Of a DNA stretch of 64,000 nucleotides, positions 1 through 13,000 are shown piece after piece. The notes beneath the pieces were generated by a model. The model made no database searches, was not told the origin of the DNA, and saw only the letters and a program-made list of their open reading frames with translations. The translations under genes and the position numbers were made by a program. The DNA is from Aldrovandia affinis (taxonomy: Eukaryota > Chordata > Actinopteri > Notacanthiformes > Halosauridae). The stretch spans positions 2,744,001 through 2,808,000 of the forward strand of contig JAINUG010000135.1 in the NCBI GenBank assembly GCA_029706075.1, read 5' to 3'. The first letter of the stretch is position 1. Every line of letters begins with the position of its first letter.

Positions 1-722
1 GTCTGGTAGAGACACGGTTGAAACCCAGACAGACAGCGCACACCACACAGGACCAGCCAAATGTGGAGAAAGTGACTTTAACAATGCTTAAGCCTCGTAG
101 CTAGGAAGCACAAGACTTCACACGAGGAAGTAAACTGTTACACCCCCGTTGTACAACGTTCTGTATGCCAGGTCCATAAACCGGATAAAAAACATCGTTC
201 ACCTTGATTTTTGTTGTGGTTTGTTCTGAAACAGGAAGAACAGCACAAGTTTCAAGAGTTTTCTTCCTCTGTCACGGGCTAGCGAGCAAACGCAGAGGCG
301 GTGGTGAGCAACCTTGCTCGGTTATTTACAGACAAACAGTCATGTAGGCAAGTGTAGGCCCGCCAAACAGGGGAATCAGCAGTTTGTGAGCAGTATAACT
401 TGAGTTAAACTCAACCGGTTGAAATGCAGATGGCCATGCTGGGTCACACTGGAGTGGCACACATGCAGTTAAAGCTGGTCAATGTTAACACAACATGCAT
501 TGGTGTTTGCTCTTTGCTGGTGATAAAGAACACCAGAGTGGAGCTAATAATTTGAGTACTACAGCATTCTGCCGCAAAATGAAGCAATTTGCGCTGTTCT
601 CAGTTTCAATCGCCTGACATGTAAAAGTCCAGCGTCTCTGGCCAGTCGTGATTTTTCTTGGTGAGCCAGTGGGTGGAGGAGTGAGATGGTGAATTGTCCG
701 GTCTCTTGTCACCGTCGCTCAG
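1..722 (+). other. Kinase intron, left edge
   Basis: Intronic sequence upstream of the first placed exon. No exon, repeat or RNA gene recognised. Confidence 0.6.
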
Positions 723-872
723 ATGGATGACAGGGTGAAAGCTCCAGACCCCCATCTCTCCAACCTGAACCGGGTGGCCGCTGGGCTCCCCCTGCACGTC
801 CAGTCCAGGCTGGGCTCCGGGAGCAACTCCAGCCCGTGCACCCCCGCCCTGCAGAGGGCCGCCGTCCACCAG
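723..872 (+). CDS. Kinase gene exon 1 in window (linker)
   Basis: Fifty codons after a ctcag acceptor at 718-722 and before a gtaac donor. The peptide runs from MDDRVKAPD to LQRAAVHQ and includes [10 protein letters not shown], typical of the Ser-rich linker between kinase and CNH domains. The first Met is not a start; the exon is internal. Confidence 0.7.
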
Positions 873-3800
873 GTAACCCCCATCCCCATCCCAAACACCC
901 TGTGCACTTCAGTACCACTGACAACTCTGTCCCCTCAGCACTCACCTCCATATTCAATTGATACCTGCCTGCATTTGAAAGCTTTTCAGTGAAAGCTAAT
1001 AATAGCTGTTTTCCAGTATTTCCATGCAGTTTCTGTTATGTTCACCTCCCCTTCACTGTGTTTAGTATCGCAAGATTATATGGTGACAAAATCTTTTTTT
1101 TTTAAGCTTAGTCGGCGCAGCGCACCTTCCTCTCGCCTCAAAGGGCTTCGTTTAAGTTTGATTTGATGCCACGTCCTTGAGGAACTGGTGCAGGTGGCCT
1201 TTACTAAGCACACGGAAGCATTTGAGCTCTTTTTTGCAGGCCAGTCTCAAAACGTTGTCTCATTAAGGCGTCTCGCAGGTTCACCGTGTCTCTGATGTTA
1301 CGAAACCTCCACGGCCTGTTATTGTTCAGTCACGTTGTTATTCGTGCCCGCGTCAGCTGCCCAGAGGATTGCAGAAGTTTCCAAAAACTCGTGCGTGCTT
1401 GCCAAGCGGGTGCCATCCTTTAGCCTTGCGAAGGGCATTAGTCAAACCACTATAAAAAAAAATCTGGTGTCTTTCCGATTCGCCTCTCTTCACACGGGAG
1501 ACTGAATTCTACTTCCCCTTGTCCATCGTCTTCCACTTCTTCTTTTGTTTTCGTGCCACTGTCACGATTCACAAGTGACCCGAATAACAACAGTAAAAAA
1601 ATAAAAAAATTTTAAAAAAAATCTGCCATTTTGCAGACGCTTTTATCCAAAGCGACTTACAGTAGTGAATGCATAAATTTTTCAGTATATGTGGCCCCAG
1701 TGGGAATTGAACCCACAACCTAAGCGTTGCCAACGCTGTGCTCTACCAACTGAGCCACAGAGAACAACAGTACACATTAAAGTAATGACAACGCTGACAC
1801 TTAACGAAAGATGTTTCTTGAAGAACCCGAATACGGTGACATGAACAGGAGACCTTGTGTTTTTGGGTTTCATTCACTGCGTAGCACACACCGCAGCACG
1901 GAATGCACTTGAAATCGAGCGTTGCCGAGACTGAGGGGAAAATGCCTGTGTGTTTGCTGTGTTTTCAGAATGCCAACCTTCGCTCCAGTAGGGACACGCA
2001 GCACAGCTGCTCCATGTCAGACATGGCCACCACTCCTACGTCCCCCACCCTCGACGACGTCTTCTGGGATTTCCCCAGCCCAGAGGAGCGCCCCCCTAAG
2101 GTAGTCCAGAGCAAATGCAACAAAGTCTCACCAGCGGGTTGGGACTACGTGTCTAGACTAAGTTCATGTAAGCTGTTATTTTTGCTGTTTTTTCAGTAGA
2201 CCTCATTTCAGTGACCGCTGAACTTTGTGATTTTTCATTGAATTCCACCCTAAGCTGCCCTGAAGTCTGACCAGTGCTGAATCAAGCATCATTTTCGGAG
2301 TAAATTCGTGGTGATCATAGAAGCAGAAAATTCTCAACACCTCATGTCACAATTTATGCTTTTCCCACTTTTGGATGGTGTTTGTTCAGTCATTGTTCAG
2401 TTTGCAGAGAAGTACAGGGAGTATGGAAGTACATGTAGCCGGCAGTCTGTTACAGAATAATAATGAACATAAGACCATTATAACGATGAGCAATTCACCC
2501 CATCATGGCTTTTCATTTTGCAATATATCAGTCATAAGACGGATAGCTGTATAATGCCATAAGTATGGATTTCCTACCATCCCACATTTAACATTTACAT
2601 TTTAGGCATTTAGCAGACGCTCTTATCCAGAACGACTTAACACAGTTTTACATTTTCTTAACATCCAATCCATTTGTACAGCTGGATACTTACTGAAGAC
2701 ATTCAGATTAAGTACCTTGCTCAAAGGTACAATGACAGTGCCCCACCTGGGAATTGAACCAGCAACCTTTAAGTCCAGTTTCCCTTACCGCACTTCCAGA
2801 TCATTAACCCAATCGCCAGGCTGTGATGTCACTAGGCATGCATCTAGTGCTGTGAGACTTAATTACAGGGAGTGTATCTTTGTGTGTGTACATGTTCATG
2901 TGCACGTGTGTGTGTGTATGTGTGTACATGTTCATGTGCACGTGTGTGTGTGTGTGTGCATGTCCATGTGCACGTGTGTGTGTGTGTGTGCATGTTCATG
3001 TGCACGTGTGTGTGTGTGTGTGTGTGTACATGTTCATGTGCACGTGTGTGTGTGTGTGTACATGTTCATGTGCACGTGTGTGTGTGCATGTTCATGTGCA
3101 CGTGTGTGTGTGTGTACATGTTCATGTGCACGTGTGTGTGTGTGTGTACATGTTCATGTGCACGTGTGTGTGTGTGTGTACATGTTCATGTGCACGTGTG
3201 TGTGTGTGTGCATGTTCATGTGCACGTGTGTGTGTGTGTACATGTTCATGTGCACGCGTGTGTGTGTGCATGTTCATGTGCACGTGTGTGTGTGTGTACA
3301 TGTTCATGTGCACGTGTGTGTGTGTGTGTACATGTTCATGTGGACGTGTGTGTGTGTGTGTGTGTGTGTGTACATGTTCATGTGCACGTGTGTGTGTGTG
3401 TGTACATGTCCATGTGCACGTGTGTGTGTGTGCATGCTTGTGTGCCTGTGTTGTTATAGTTGTTGTAGTTGTGTTGCTGGTGATAAAGGCAGGTTAGCTG
3501 TAGTTGTTGTTGTGGTGGTGTTTCTGACCGTGCCAGCACAGGGACGCAGAGTGCTTGGCATGAGGTGGCAGAAATGCCCTGGACGGTCTTGCGACACCAC
3601 GGTTGGTAATGTGACATGCCTGTTTTTTTTTTAATGCCGCTCATAAGGGAAACAAATACACCCCCCACCCCCCCCACCCCCTGAGGAAGTGTTTGTTGTT
3701 TTCAGAAAGGCACAGAGATACCCCCAGCAAACTCAAAGATTAAAAACAGTCGAATTGAAGTGAGGAGTTTTAACACAGTTTCCAGTAAGCCCTGTGAAGG

Positions 3801-6800
3801 TGGTGGTTAAGAGAAAGGTGGGTATTTTAAGAGCGGCTTCCTGTTTCACTGGGTGGAGTCTTCCTTCCCTCAGAGACAGAGATGACACCTCAGCGCATTG
3901 CCTAAAACCGAAAGCCTGGCACCACAAACTGAGAAGCGAGAATCAGTAGTCACGCAAGGTGCTTCAAATTTCCACGCTAAAATGAGCTTGATGAGAACTT
4001 TTGTGTCAAAATGTTTCACCATGTGATATACATCAGGGGTGTGGCTAGAGCCTGGCTATTGGGCTATAGCCCCATACCGTTTTGAGTATATTATTGACGT
4101 ATATTATTGACGTTGTATTACTGAAACAATCACTAACACTGCACTGCAAGTGTTAAATGTAGCCCACCCCCCTACTTTTCACTTTTATTTCAACTTTGTT
4201 GCTTAATGTCATTATAAATATAAGTACTATAATGATAGTTTAGTTGCATTGTTTACATTCAATGTACGTTTAGTACACAGTAAGTAAAATGATCTATTAT
4301 TATCTAGAATATGTCGTGGGCTCAGCCCCGGATATTTGCAATGTCTAGTCACACGCCTGATATACACGATATGAACGAGAGTCCTAATGTTCCCCAAGTT
4401 CCTCATTTTCGTCACAAGCTCCATGAGGGCCTGCTCTTACAATTTTGTGGCGGAGGCTGGATCTGAATTGTTCTCTAAATTGATTGAAGGTCCCAATATT
4501 GGGCTGCCTCAGCTTTTACACCATCTAAAGACAAAACATCTCGCCCACCCAATTCGTTGTATCCCTGGGCATCTTCTATGAAACAAAATCATCTTCTCCT
4601 CGTTGTGCTACATTAATAACTAGACTAACCTGCATATACATAAAAAAGATATGGAGGAAAAAAACGAAGAACTACGGGGGCATTATTTCAGAGGCATAAA
4701 TCACTTCGTAATTAGGTTTCCCTCATCGTCGCTCAGCTCATGCGTTTTCGGGTGGAGGTATTTTGGGAAATATTTTCTGTTTGAAAAGTTTTTCTTTGGA
4801 AGCAGTGGTTCCAAGACGCCTGGCGTTCTCACAACTTCTGAAAATCTTCTTTTTTTTTTTTTTTTTCTTAGGTTCCAGAACGCACAACGTCAAAGTTTTA
4901 CTGTAAAGAACTGCTGAGCCACCACAGGACGGCATCAAGGTGTGTTCATCTCTTAAGACTAATGAGGATGGAGTCTCATTACATTTAACACTGACTGACT
5001 TTTTGTCTTTAAAAGTCACTATTACACGCAACCGTGGAAAGAGCGCAGTAATTCGGGAGTGAGTCAAAGCAGCAGCCATTGTTCTCGATACCAGGGTGCT
5101 TCCACTGGTGACGGAATGAACAGATTTGCCCTCCGCGGTCCAGATTTCTCATTTTTTGTAATGTGCTTTTCCTGCTCGTCTCCAGTGGGTTTCCTCTGTC
5201 TCCGGTGGAGAAGGTTGGGAGGTCGAGCTCCTCGCACGGCAGCTCCACCAGCAGCTCCCAGTCAGGTCAGTGTCCGTCCCAGACCAAGGCCTTGTGCTTT
5301 ATCCTCTTACCTCCTCTTCCTCTCTTATCTCCTTCCCTTTCATCTCTCTCCCCTTCATACTCTCTCCCTCTCCCCTTCCTCCCCTCTCTTCTGCCTCCCC
5401 CCTTCTTTATCTCTTATCTCACTCCTCTTCCCCGCTCTCATCTGCCTCTTCCCCTCCCTCCTCTTCATCATCCTTCTCCTCCTGTCTTCTCTTCTCCACC
5501 CTCCTAATGCTCTTCCTCCCCCTCTCAGGCATCCTTCTCCTCTGTCTCTAGGCTCTTCTCCTCTCTCTGTCTGTCTCTGTCTCTCCTCTCTCTCTGTCTC
5601 TCTCTGTCTGTGTCTGTCTCTGTGTCTCTCTCTCTCTCTCTCTCTCTGCATCATTTGGTCTCCATAACAGTCACACCCACATTTATACAGTTTGAGTGCT
5701 TGTGCCTGCAAACGTAGCTCCCAGTCATTTTAACAGATTCTAAACCTAATCACTTATATTAACTGCCATTAAGTTCAAATGCTCATCATTTAGGCGATGC
5801 ATGCAATCGAATTCCGTCCAAATTAGTTAAAGCTGTTGTAACAACTTTGAAGAATATTTTGTGACCCGTGTTTAAGTTCAGTCTTGGCAGGTCAGCAAAT
5901 ATACTTTCAAATTTTACTTTGGCATCATTATTTTCACATTATACAGTGCCCCTTTAAAGTCTACACCCTCTCTCAAAAATGTCACCTTTTGTTGCCTTAC
6001 AGCCTGTAGCTCCTTCATAGTTGCCATTGGCCTCTGGTCAGTCTCCTTCTTGCTCGGTCGGATGGACTGATCTAGGCAAGGTCCTGGTGGTGCCATGCAC
6101 CTTCCACTTCTTAATTATGGTCTTGGCCGTGCTCCAAGGGATATTTAAGGCCTTTTAAATAGTTCTATACCCATTTCATGACATGCCTTGCCACAACGTT
6201 ATCCCAGAGTTCTTTTGAAAGCTCCTTGTTGCTCATGGTGGATTCTATACTCTGAAATGCACTACCCAGCAGTGGAATCCTCTAGGAACAGCAGGTTCAA
6301 TTCTGAAGTAATCAGAATCACTACAATTGAACACAGATGGAGGCCAATTAGCTTTATGTGTGGTCTGGAAAGTGATTGGCTACCCTGAGCTAGTTTACAG
6401 TTGGTATGATAAGTGGGGTGTAGACTTATCAATTCAAGTTATCCTAGAGAAATCTTTTTCCACTTGGAAGTTATAAGTTAAAATGTGTAAATAAAGGTGG
6501 AAAAAGTATGATTTCATGTTTTAATTTCAGACTGTAAGGCAAAAAAAGGTGACATTTTTGAGACCGGGGTGTAGACTTTAAAGCGTCACTGTATGTGTTC
6601 GATCTATTTAATAAAACCATTCCAGTGACTCAAATTCCCATCTTTGTGTATGTGTATACTGGCTGTCTAGAAATGGGATAATTTAGTGTGTAGCGGCACC
6701 TTAATTAAATGAAGATCCTGGTTTGCTGGCCCTTTGGAGATGAGAGAGATTGCAGGCCGAGTGCGGTGTGTTTGTGGGCCTGCGGGGGGTGTGAAGGCGT

Positions 6801-9800
6801 GCGGGCAGGCGAACGGCTGAGCCCTGTGGTCACATGGGTGTGGGAACGCGATACAATTAATGGGTGCAGCACAACGAGGTCTGAAAATACTCCAAAAGTT
6901 GCTTTTGTTTTTACCCAACATGCACTGCTCTCTTCTTCTTCAGAGGGGTTTTGAAGTTGAGTCAGGGAGACTGTCCTTTAGACTGTGTGTCTTTTGCTTT
7001 GAACGAGTAGCAAGCCACCACACAGCCCCGTTTGTTAGTGTGTGAGGCTGTCGGAAGCGCAAGCTAAATGAGCCCCACCTAATCGGCAAAGTTGTGGAAG
7101 CACAGAGGCCGCACAGTGGACTCAGTGTATTTTGTTCTGTTGTTTTGCCTTTCTTTTCCCTTCTCTCTTTGGAGAACATCTCGTTGAGCTTTAGTGCGGT
7201 GGATCTCCCAAAAGTCAGGAACACACAGAGTAAATTGGGTTGAAGGGTTGAGTCCTTCGTCGTGCTGATTCACTAGTGTGGCTGCAGAAAACAAAATTGC
7301 TGTATACCCCTTGCACGTTAGATCATAGCCCTGGCTCAAATTGAATTAGGGACCGACAGTGTCATTTAGGAAGGGGTCTTGGCGAAGGTCCAACAGGGAA
7401 CAAAGTAAAATGTCCTTTTTGTTTTGCATCTTTTTAATACATTTTCCTGTGAGCATTTTTATATATTTCCTTTGAATACATTTGCCACCGCGCTCGGACG
7501 TTCTCCGCTCTGCATCTGCCCAAAGCAGGACGTGCGCGTGTCTTTTTGTGTTCGTTTAGGGAGGGTTTTTTGGCGTGGCATCCAGACAGACAGAGAAAGG
7601 GGGATTTAGAGCGCTGTTTTTCTGCTTTCGCTCAGGGTTCTCCAAGATCGAGAGCCCCCTCCTGTCAAGCCGCCACCAGCAGCACAGAAAAGCGCAGGAC
7701 TGCTGCCCGCCGTCCCCACGACAACACCCGGTACGTCCCGCCGTCGGCCCCTCCGCTCCAAACCTCCGCTCTCACGCGCCGTGTAGAGTAACATGCCCAT
7801 GCGGTAGGGTGAGCCTCTTTGTGATTGGTGATGGGTCAGAGTTTGGATTTAACAAGGCCCTATGTGGCAGGCAGTGTAGTATAATGGTTAGGGAACTGGG
7901 CTTGTAACATTAAGGTTGCAGGTTCAATCCCCAGGTGGGACACTGCTGTTGTACCCTTGAGCAAGGTACTTAACCTGAATTGCTTCAGTTAATATCCAGC
8001 TGTAAAAATTGATTGTAAAGAAATGTAAACTGTAAGTCGCTCTGGATAAAAGCGTCTGCTAAATGCCTGTAATGTAATGTAGTGTAATATGTGACATCTC
8101 CAGGGCTCGTGTGCTTAAGCCTTGCCTTTAGCGCAGCCCGAGCATTTCTGAAATGTTTCGCATATTCCACTGTAATAATAAATAACTTGTTTTTAAGCGT
8201 TTTCTGAAGCACTAGTCTAAATAGCCACTAACAAAGGACACTTCTTTATCTGTACACTTTCATTTTGCCATAGCTGTTTTTCCAGTGGTATGCTGCGCAT
8301 GCATTTGTGTAACTAGACGATAAAGCATTGATACAAAGCTCAAACTCTCTTTATCGAGTAGTGGTACATTTCTCTTTGTGTTGACAGAGGCCGTGGAATG
8401 GCATTTATGTTAGGAACTCTCAAGCTGAACTGTAAAGTCTAAATAATGTGTTTTGTCATGAATGGGCCTTTGTCAGGGTCAGGGGTATGCAGTCCCAAGA
8501 AATAAAGGACGTTAAGTGAGTGCTGGTGAAATTCCCCCCATTCCGGAGGGAAGGGAGGACACGGCTGAGTCCTGATCTGACCCATTTAATGAAACCAGGG
8601 TCATTTCCCATTAATTAATCATCACAATGTTGAGATTTTTTTTGTTTTGTAGTTTTTAAACAGTACATTGAATACATTTATAGTAATCCTTTGAGTCCCA
8701 ACCAGGCCTTTTAGTGTTAGGCATATGCTGTGCCCGAGAGGGAGGGGGGAGGGTGAGCCGGCACGGGCTCTCCCGAGAAGCGCGAAAGGCGTCCCTGTAT
8801 GGGAGAAACAGGCTCTTCTGAGAAGGAGCTTGTGGGGGGAGGTAAATTGAAAGAAATAGAGGGTATAATTGGCTACCAAATTGGGAGAAAAACAGGAAAA
8901 ATTAGAAACCACTCAAATGCTGTGGCAACTTTGATCCACTTTCAACGCTTCTATTCCCGCAGGGCTTCGCCCTCTGCTCCGGGCCCAAGCCCCATCTCAG
9001 CCCCTTCGTCAAGGCGACAGAGTACTCCTCCTCCAGTGACGAGGTGGGGAGCAGCGACGATGATGAGAAGAGCAGGTGAGTGCTGCTCCTTTCTGAGTTA
9101 CCTGTTCACCCGAGGAGCTGACATTCCTCATCAGTACAGCGGTTCCAAGCTAAGCTGGGTCTCAACAGACCAAATATTTATGAAAAGCTTCAGCTGCAGT
9201 TCTTCTGGGAGGCGGTGAAACTTCGGCGTATGCAGCTGAACACTGTCCGTGTGTTTCATTTCCTAATAATATTGGACTTTTCACAGAGAATGCATTATTG
9301 ATTATTGTTAGGAAAGTTTTCCAGCCGACGTCCTTAGGTGAACTTTACACTACCACGATAGATGAATATGGCTAAGTAAAGGATACTAATATAGTAGGGG
9401 AATCTACAAGTACACTGTAGCTGTACATTAACCTCACCTCCTACCTGTAAGGCGGAGAACGTCTCATGTTATATACAGTTAGGGAGGAATCACCCTGTCT
9501 CCTCTGATGCCCTTGTCTGTCGTCCAGGCCTGCCAATAACGTGAAAGGGAAGTTCTTCAGAATGGCCCCCGACGGAATCGTCCTCCAGCCGCACTGCAAT
9601 CTGAACCAGCAGCAGGTAGCGACACGCGCCCCCATTCGCACGCCGCGGGTCTCCCTGCGGCATCATCAGCCTCGTTACAGCGCGCAGTCACTTCCAAACC
9701 CATCTGTGTGCGTCGCCGACGCTAGAGGGCACGCTAATGCGCTGCGGCGTATTCAGACGCACGCCCCAGCCCCACAGAGAGCTTTCACCTCTGCGCCTGC

Positions 9801-10047
9801 TGCCGCTCGCTAGCGAATCCGGGGGCTTTTGTCCGGGGCTCAGTCAGCAAGAGGCCTGGTTGGCTGTCAGCTGAGGCACTTTGTCATTGAAAGTTAAAAA
9901 AAAAGAAAAAACACAACCAAAAAAATGACAAGGCCCACTGCAGCACCAGGGCCCTTGAAAGGAAGCCTCTCCAGAGAAGAGGCCTGGCTTTGTGCTGTGT
10001 GTGAATGAGAATGCATGCCCGTCGTGCCCCCTAGTAACAGCCTGCGC

Positions 10048-10081
<34 letters not shown>

Positions 10082-13000
10082 TGTCTTAGCAGAGAGTAGC
10101 AGACCTTAAGATTGGCCCCCTACCATGGCCAGTAGGATCAGAATTCAATCAGAATTACCTTCTTCCTGATCTCCTACAGAAGAGCCCCCCCTTCGAGACC
10201 CCGGGACGGCTCCCCCGAGAAGCCTTCTACCCCCAGTCCCCCCCCGGCCGCACCCCTCACCTGGACGTGAGTTCTCAGCCACACCCCCCCCACTAAAGTA
10301 GTGCACTGCATGGCGGGTTCTCTTTTAGTGTTAATAGAAAACAGTTTTCCCTCTATAAAGTACTATGGGGATTCAGTAAGGGTTTGTTAGTTGTTAAAAG
10401 AACCTTGTTTGATTTAAAATTGGGTCTCTTTATAAAGAGGTTTATGAAGTTTGGTACTCTAAATGCCTCAATAGAAATGATTTTGTGTATATATATATTG
10501 TATAACTTCTTGCGCAAAATATTAAATTACTGACTATTCAGATCTCAGTCCTGCATGTGTGTTAGAAATATTAAAGATTATGCTTATACGCTTGAGCTGT
10601 TTAAATGCTTCAGTTTAACGAGAATGTTTATGGATTTATTCATTCTGCTGAATGAAGCTGAAGTGCATGCTTACTTTTTCTCCACTAGAGGGTGCTGATG
10701 TATTGATATCAACCCTGGCTAATCACATTCTCTCTGGTTCAGTGTAAAAAATAAATGCACTGTAATCCAGGCCTTTCTGCTGAAAGTCCATGAACTTTCT
10801 TTATTTGGCATTTGCGGTGTTATTGCAGAAGCCGGTAAATGGACAGCCAGGAAAGACCAGCTCGTCTTCCTCCTCCTCCTGTTCTTCTTTCACGCCCTTC
10901 ATCGACCCACGCCTACTGCAGATCTCTCCTCCACAAAGCCCAGTGGGCCACAGTCCCAGTGAGTACCCTGAAGCACTCACTTTGCACACTGCATTCCACA
11001 CTGCGCACTATACTGACTTGAGATGCACTGAAACGCAGGGGACTAGCACCACACAGTCCATCAGAGTTCACACTTCCACACTGCAGACTTTACTCCACCC
11101 TTCTGCTGCACACTGTGATGGGCTGTGCATTGCTACACTCCTGTGTTTAAGTGTAGTGGAGTCGTATCAGTGTAGTAATGCACTATAAGAATCACATGCA
11201 TGCGTTGTTTTATCATTTTAAAAAATGTCCATCTCTTTATCTCTGTCTGACATTTCATCTTTATCTACATGCATACCTGCCGACCCAGAATGTTATGGTA
11301 ATGACATTTCGTTCAGTCTGTCTATCAAACCTTTGCATGTGCTCCTGTATTGTGAGCACATGTACCCTCCCCCCGCCCCCCCCAATGGGGTCTGGTGAAT
11401 ATTCCCCACATTAAGCGGTGTGGTGTGGTGTAGGAACATGAATGCATCTGCCCCTTTCTGCTCTCTCTCAGCTGGCTGTAAGTCTGAGCCCTTCAGGAGG
11501 GAAAACCACAGAAAGGGGTCTGTGGTGAACGTCAACCCCACCAACATCCGGCCCCAGAGCGACACTCCCGAGATCCGCAAGTACAAGAAGAAGTTCACCG
11601 CCGAGATCCTGTGCGCTGGCCTGTGGGGTGAGTACTGAGGGGCCAGGGCCTCTGTGATGGGCTGTGACGCGTGTCAAATATGAACAGTGACAACGTTGAG
11701 GTTTTTTCACTTGTGTGGATAGTGACAGTTTGTGATGAAGCAGTCGAGAATGATCAGATATAATTCCTTTATACTCATTACATTATTACATTACAGGCAT
11801 TTGGCAGACGCTCTTATTCAGAGCGACGTACAACAAAGTGTTAACCGTAGTCAAGAACAGTTTTAGCTGAAAGCCACCCTAGAGGGAAGTACAATTCCAG
11901 GTGCTAGGAGCAACCACATAGTTAAACTAGGACCCTGTAGGTAAATCTGTAGCCACAAGTCAAAGGCAGCAATAAAACAATCAGTGCGGAAAATATCGGC
12001 GAAATAATGCCTAAAACCTAATACAACACATAAACAAGTAGACATGAGTGCAACACTAAACAGCTACGTCCCGGAGTTTAACCGTTGACCCCTGAGGATA
12101 TGAGTATTTTTAGACCGATGCGCTGTGCAGATAATCAACTCTCTGTTCCTTTTGTCCTTGGTTCTTCCGTGTGTAGGAGGTTCCGCATCGCCATGCTTAC
12201 TAGGGATGTTCTTTCTTAGACCGTGTCCCTTCATAACTTTCCGAAACGACACGGCAAGGGCGAAGGCGGTCGCTGCGCTCCCTCTCGCGCAGCTCAGCCA
12301 GTCTTGAGGGCATTGCGGCTACGGGACCGCTCCACAGACCTGATTGGCTGTCCCAAAGTGTGGGGAAATCATTAGGAGCATAACAATTAACAACGAGACG
12401 CCAAATCGAAACACTTTTACCACATTTTCCACGCTAAGCCCGTCAAGGTCAATGCAGCGTCTGTTCCGCAGATAGAATGTCTGTTTCTTGTCCCCGATTC
12501 ACAGGGTGAACTTTTGCTCCCGACTTCATACGGGACAGAGGAGTAACCGTGCCTTATAAATAGCCAGTTTGACCTTTGACCCTGCAGGTGTGAACCTGCT
12601 GGTGGGCACGGAGAACGGGCTGTGGCTCCTGGACCGGAGCGGCCAGGGAAAGGTGTACTCACTCATCAGCCGGCGACGCTTCCAGCAGATGGACGTCCTG
12701 GAGGGGCTGAATGTCCTCATCACTATCTCAGGTACACGAGGAAGAGCGAGCACCGAGCACTGCTAACAGGAGAGAGAGAACGCAGACTCATATCTCCATT
12801 AAAAAGAGAAGAACGAACACGTTATCTCAGTTGAAAGCAGGAGAAAGGACACACTCCCAGGTGTTGAAAACAGGACAATGAACACACACACACACACACA
12901 CACTCACGGAGGTAAAAACAGGAACGTAGGCACTCACAACCATACAGAAGCCCTCTTACAGTAAGAGCTTCACACGGTTTCTATGTCAATGGTGATTTTG

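Larger units (their letters stand above)
873..7635 (+). other. Kinase introns between exons 1 and 4
   Basis: Apart from the SINEs, the minisatellite, the CT tract and the Tc1 derivative listed separately, I see nothing coding. The stretch 3450-5180 is plain intron with a C-run at 3660-3680. Confidence 0.6.

Noticed and set aside
1690..1765. tRNA genes at the SINE heads (here and at 15601, 52526, 57079, 59388)
   Set aside because: The heads lack a proper acceptor stem and run straight into SINE bodies with L2 tails.
2717..3634. 305-residue + frame rich in Cys, Val, His
   Set aside because: Produced by the GT-rich minisatellite plus SINE; no splice or domain support.
5059..5711. 200-residue + frame and 118-residue - frame
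   Set aside because: Caused by the CT tract; only a small Ser-rich exon at 5211-5265 has support.
10790..11188. 132-residue + frame continuing past kinase exon 8
   Set aside because: Only 10829-10958 is exon; the rest reads through the donor into intron.
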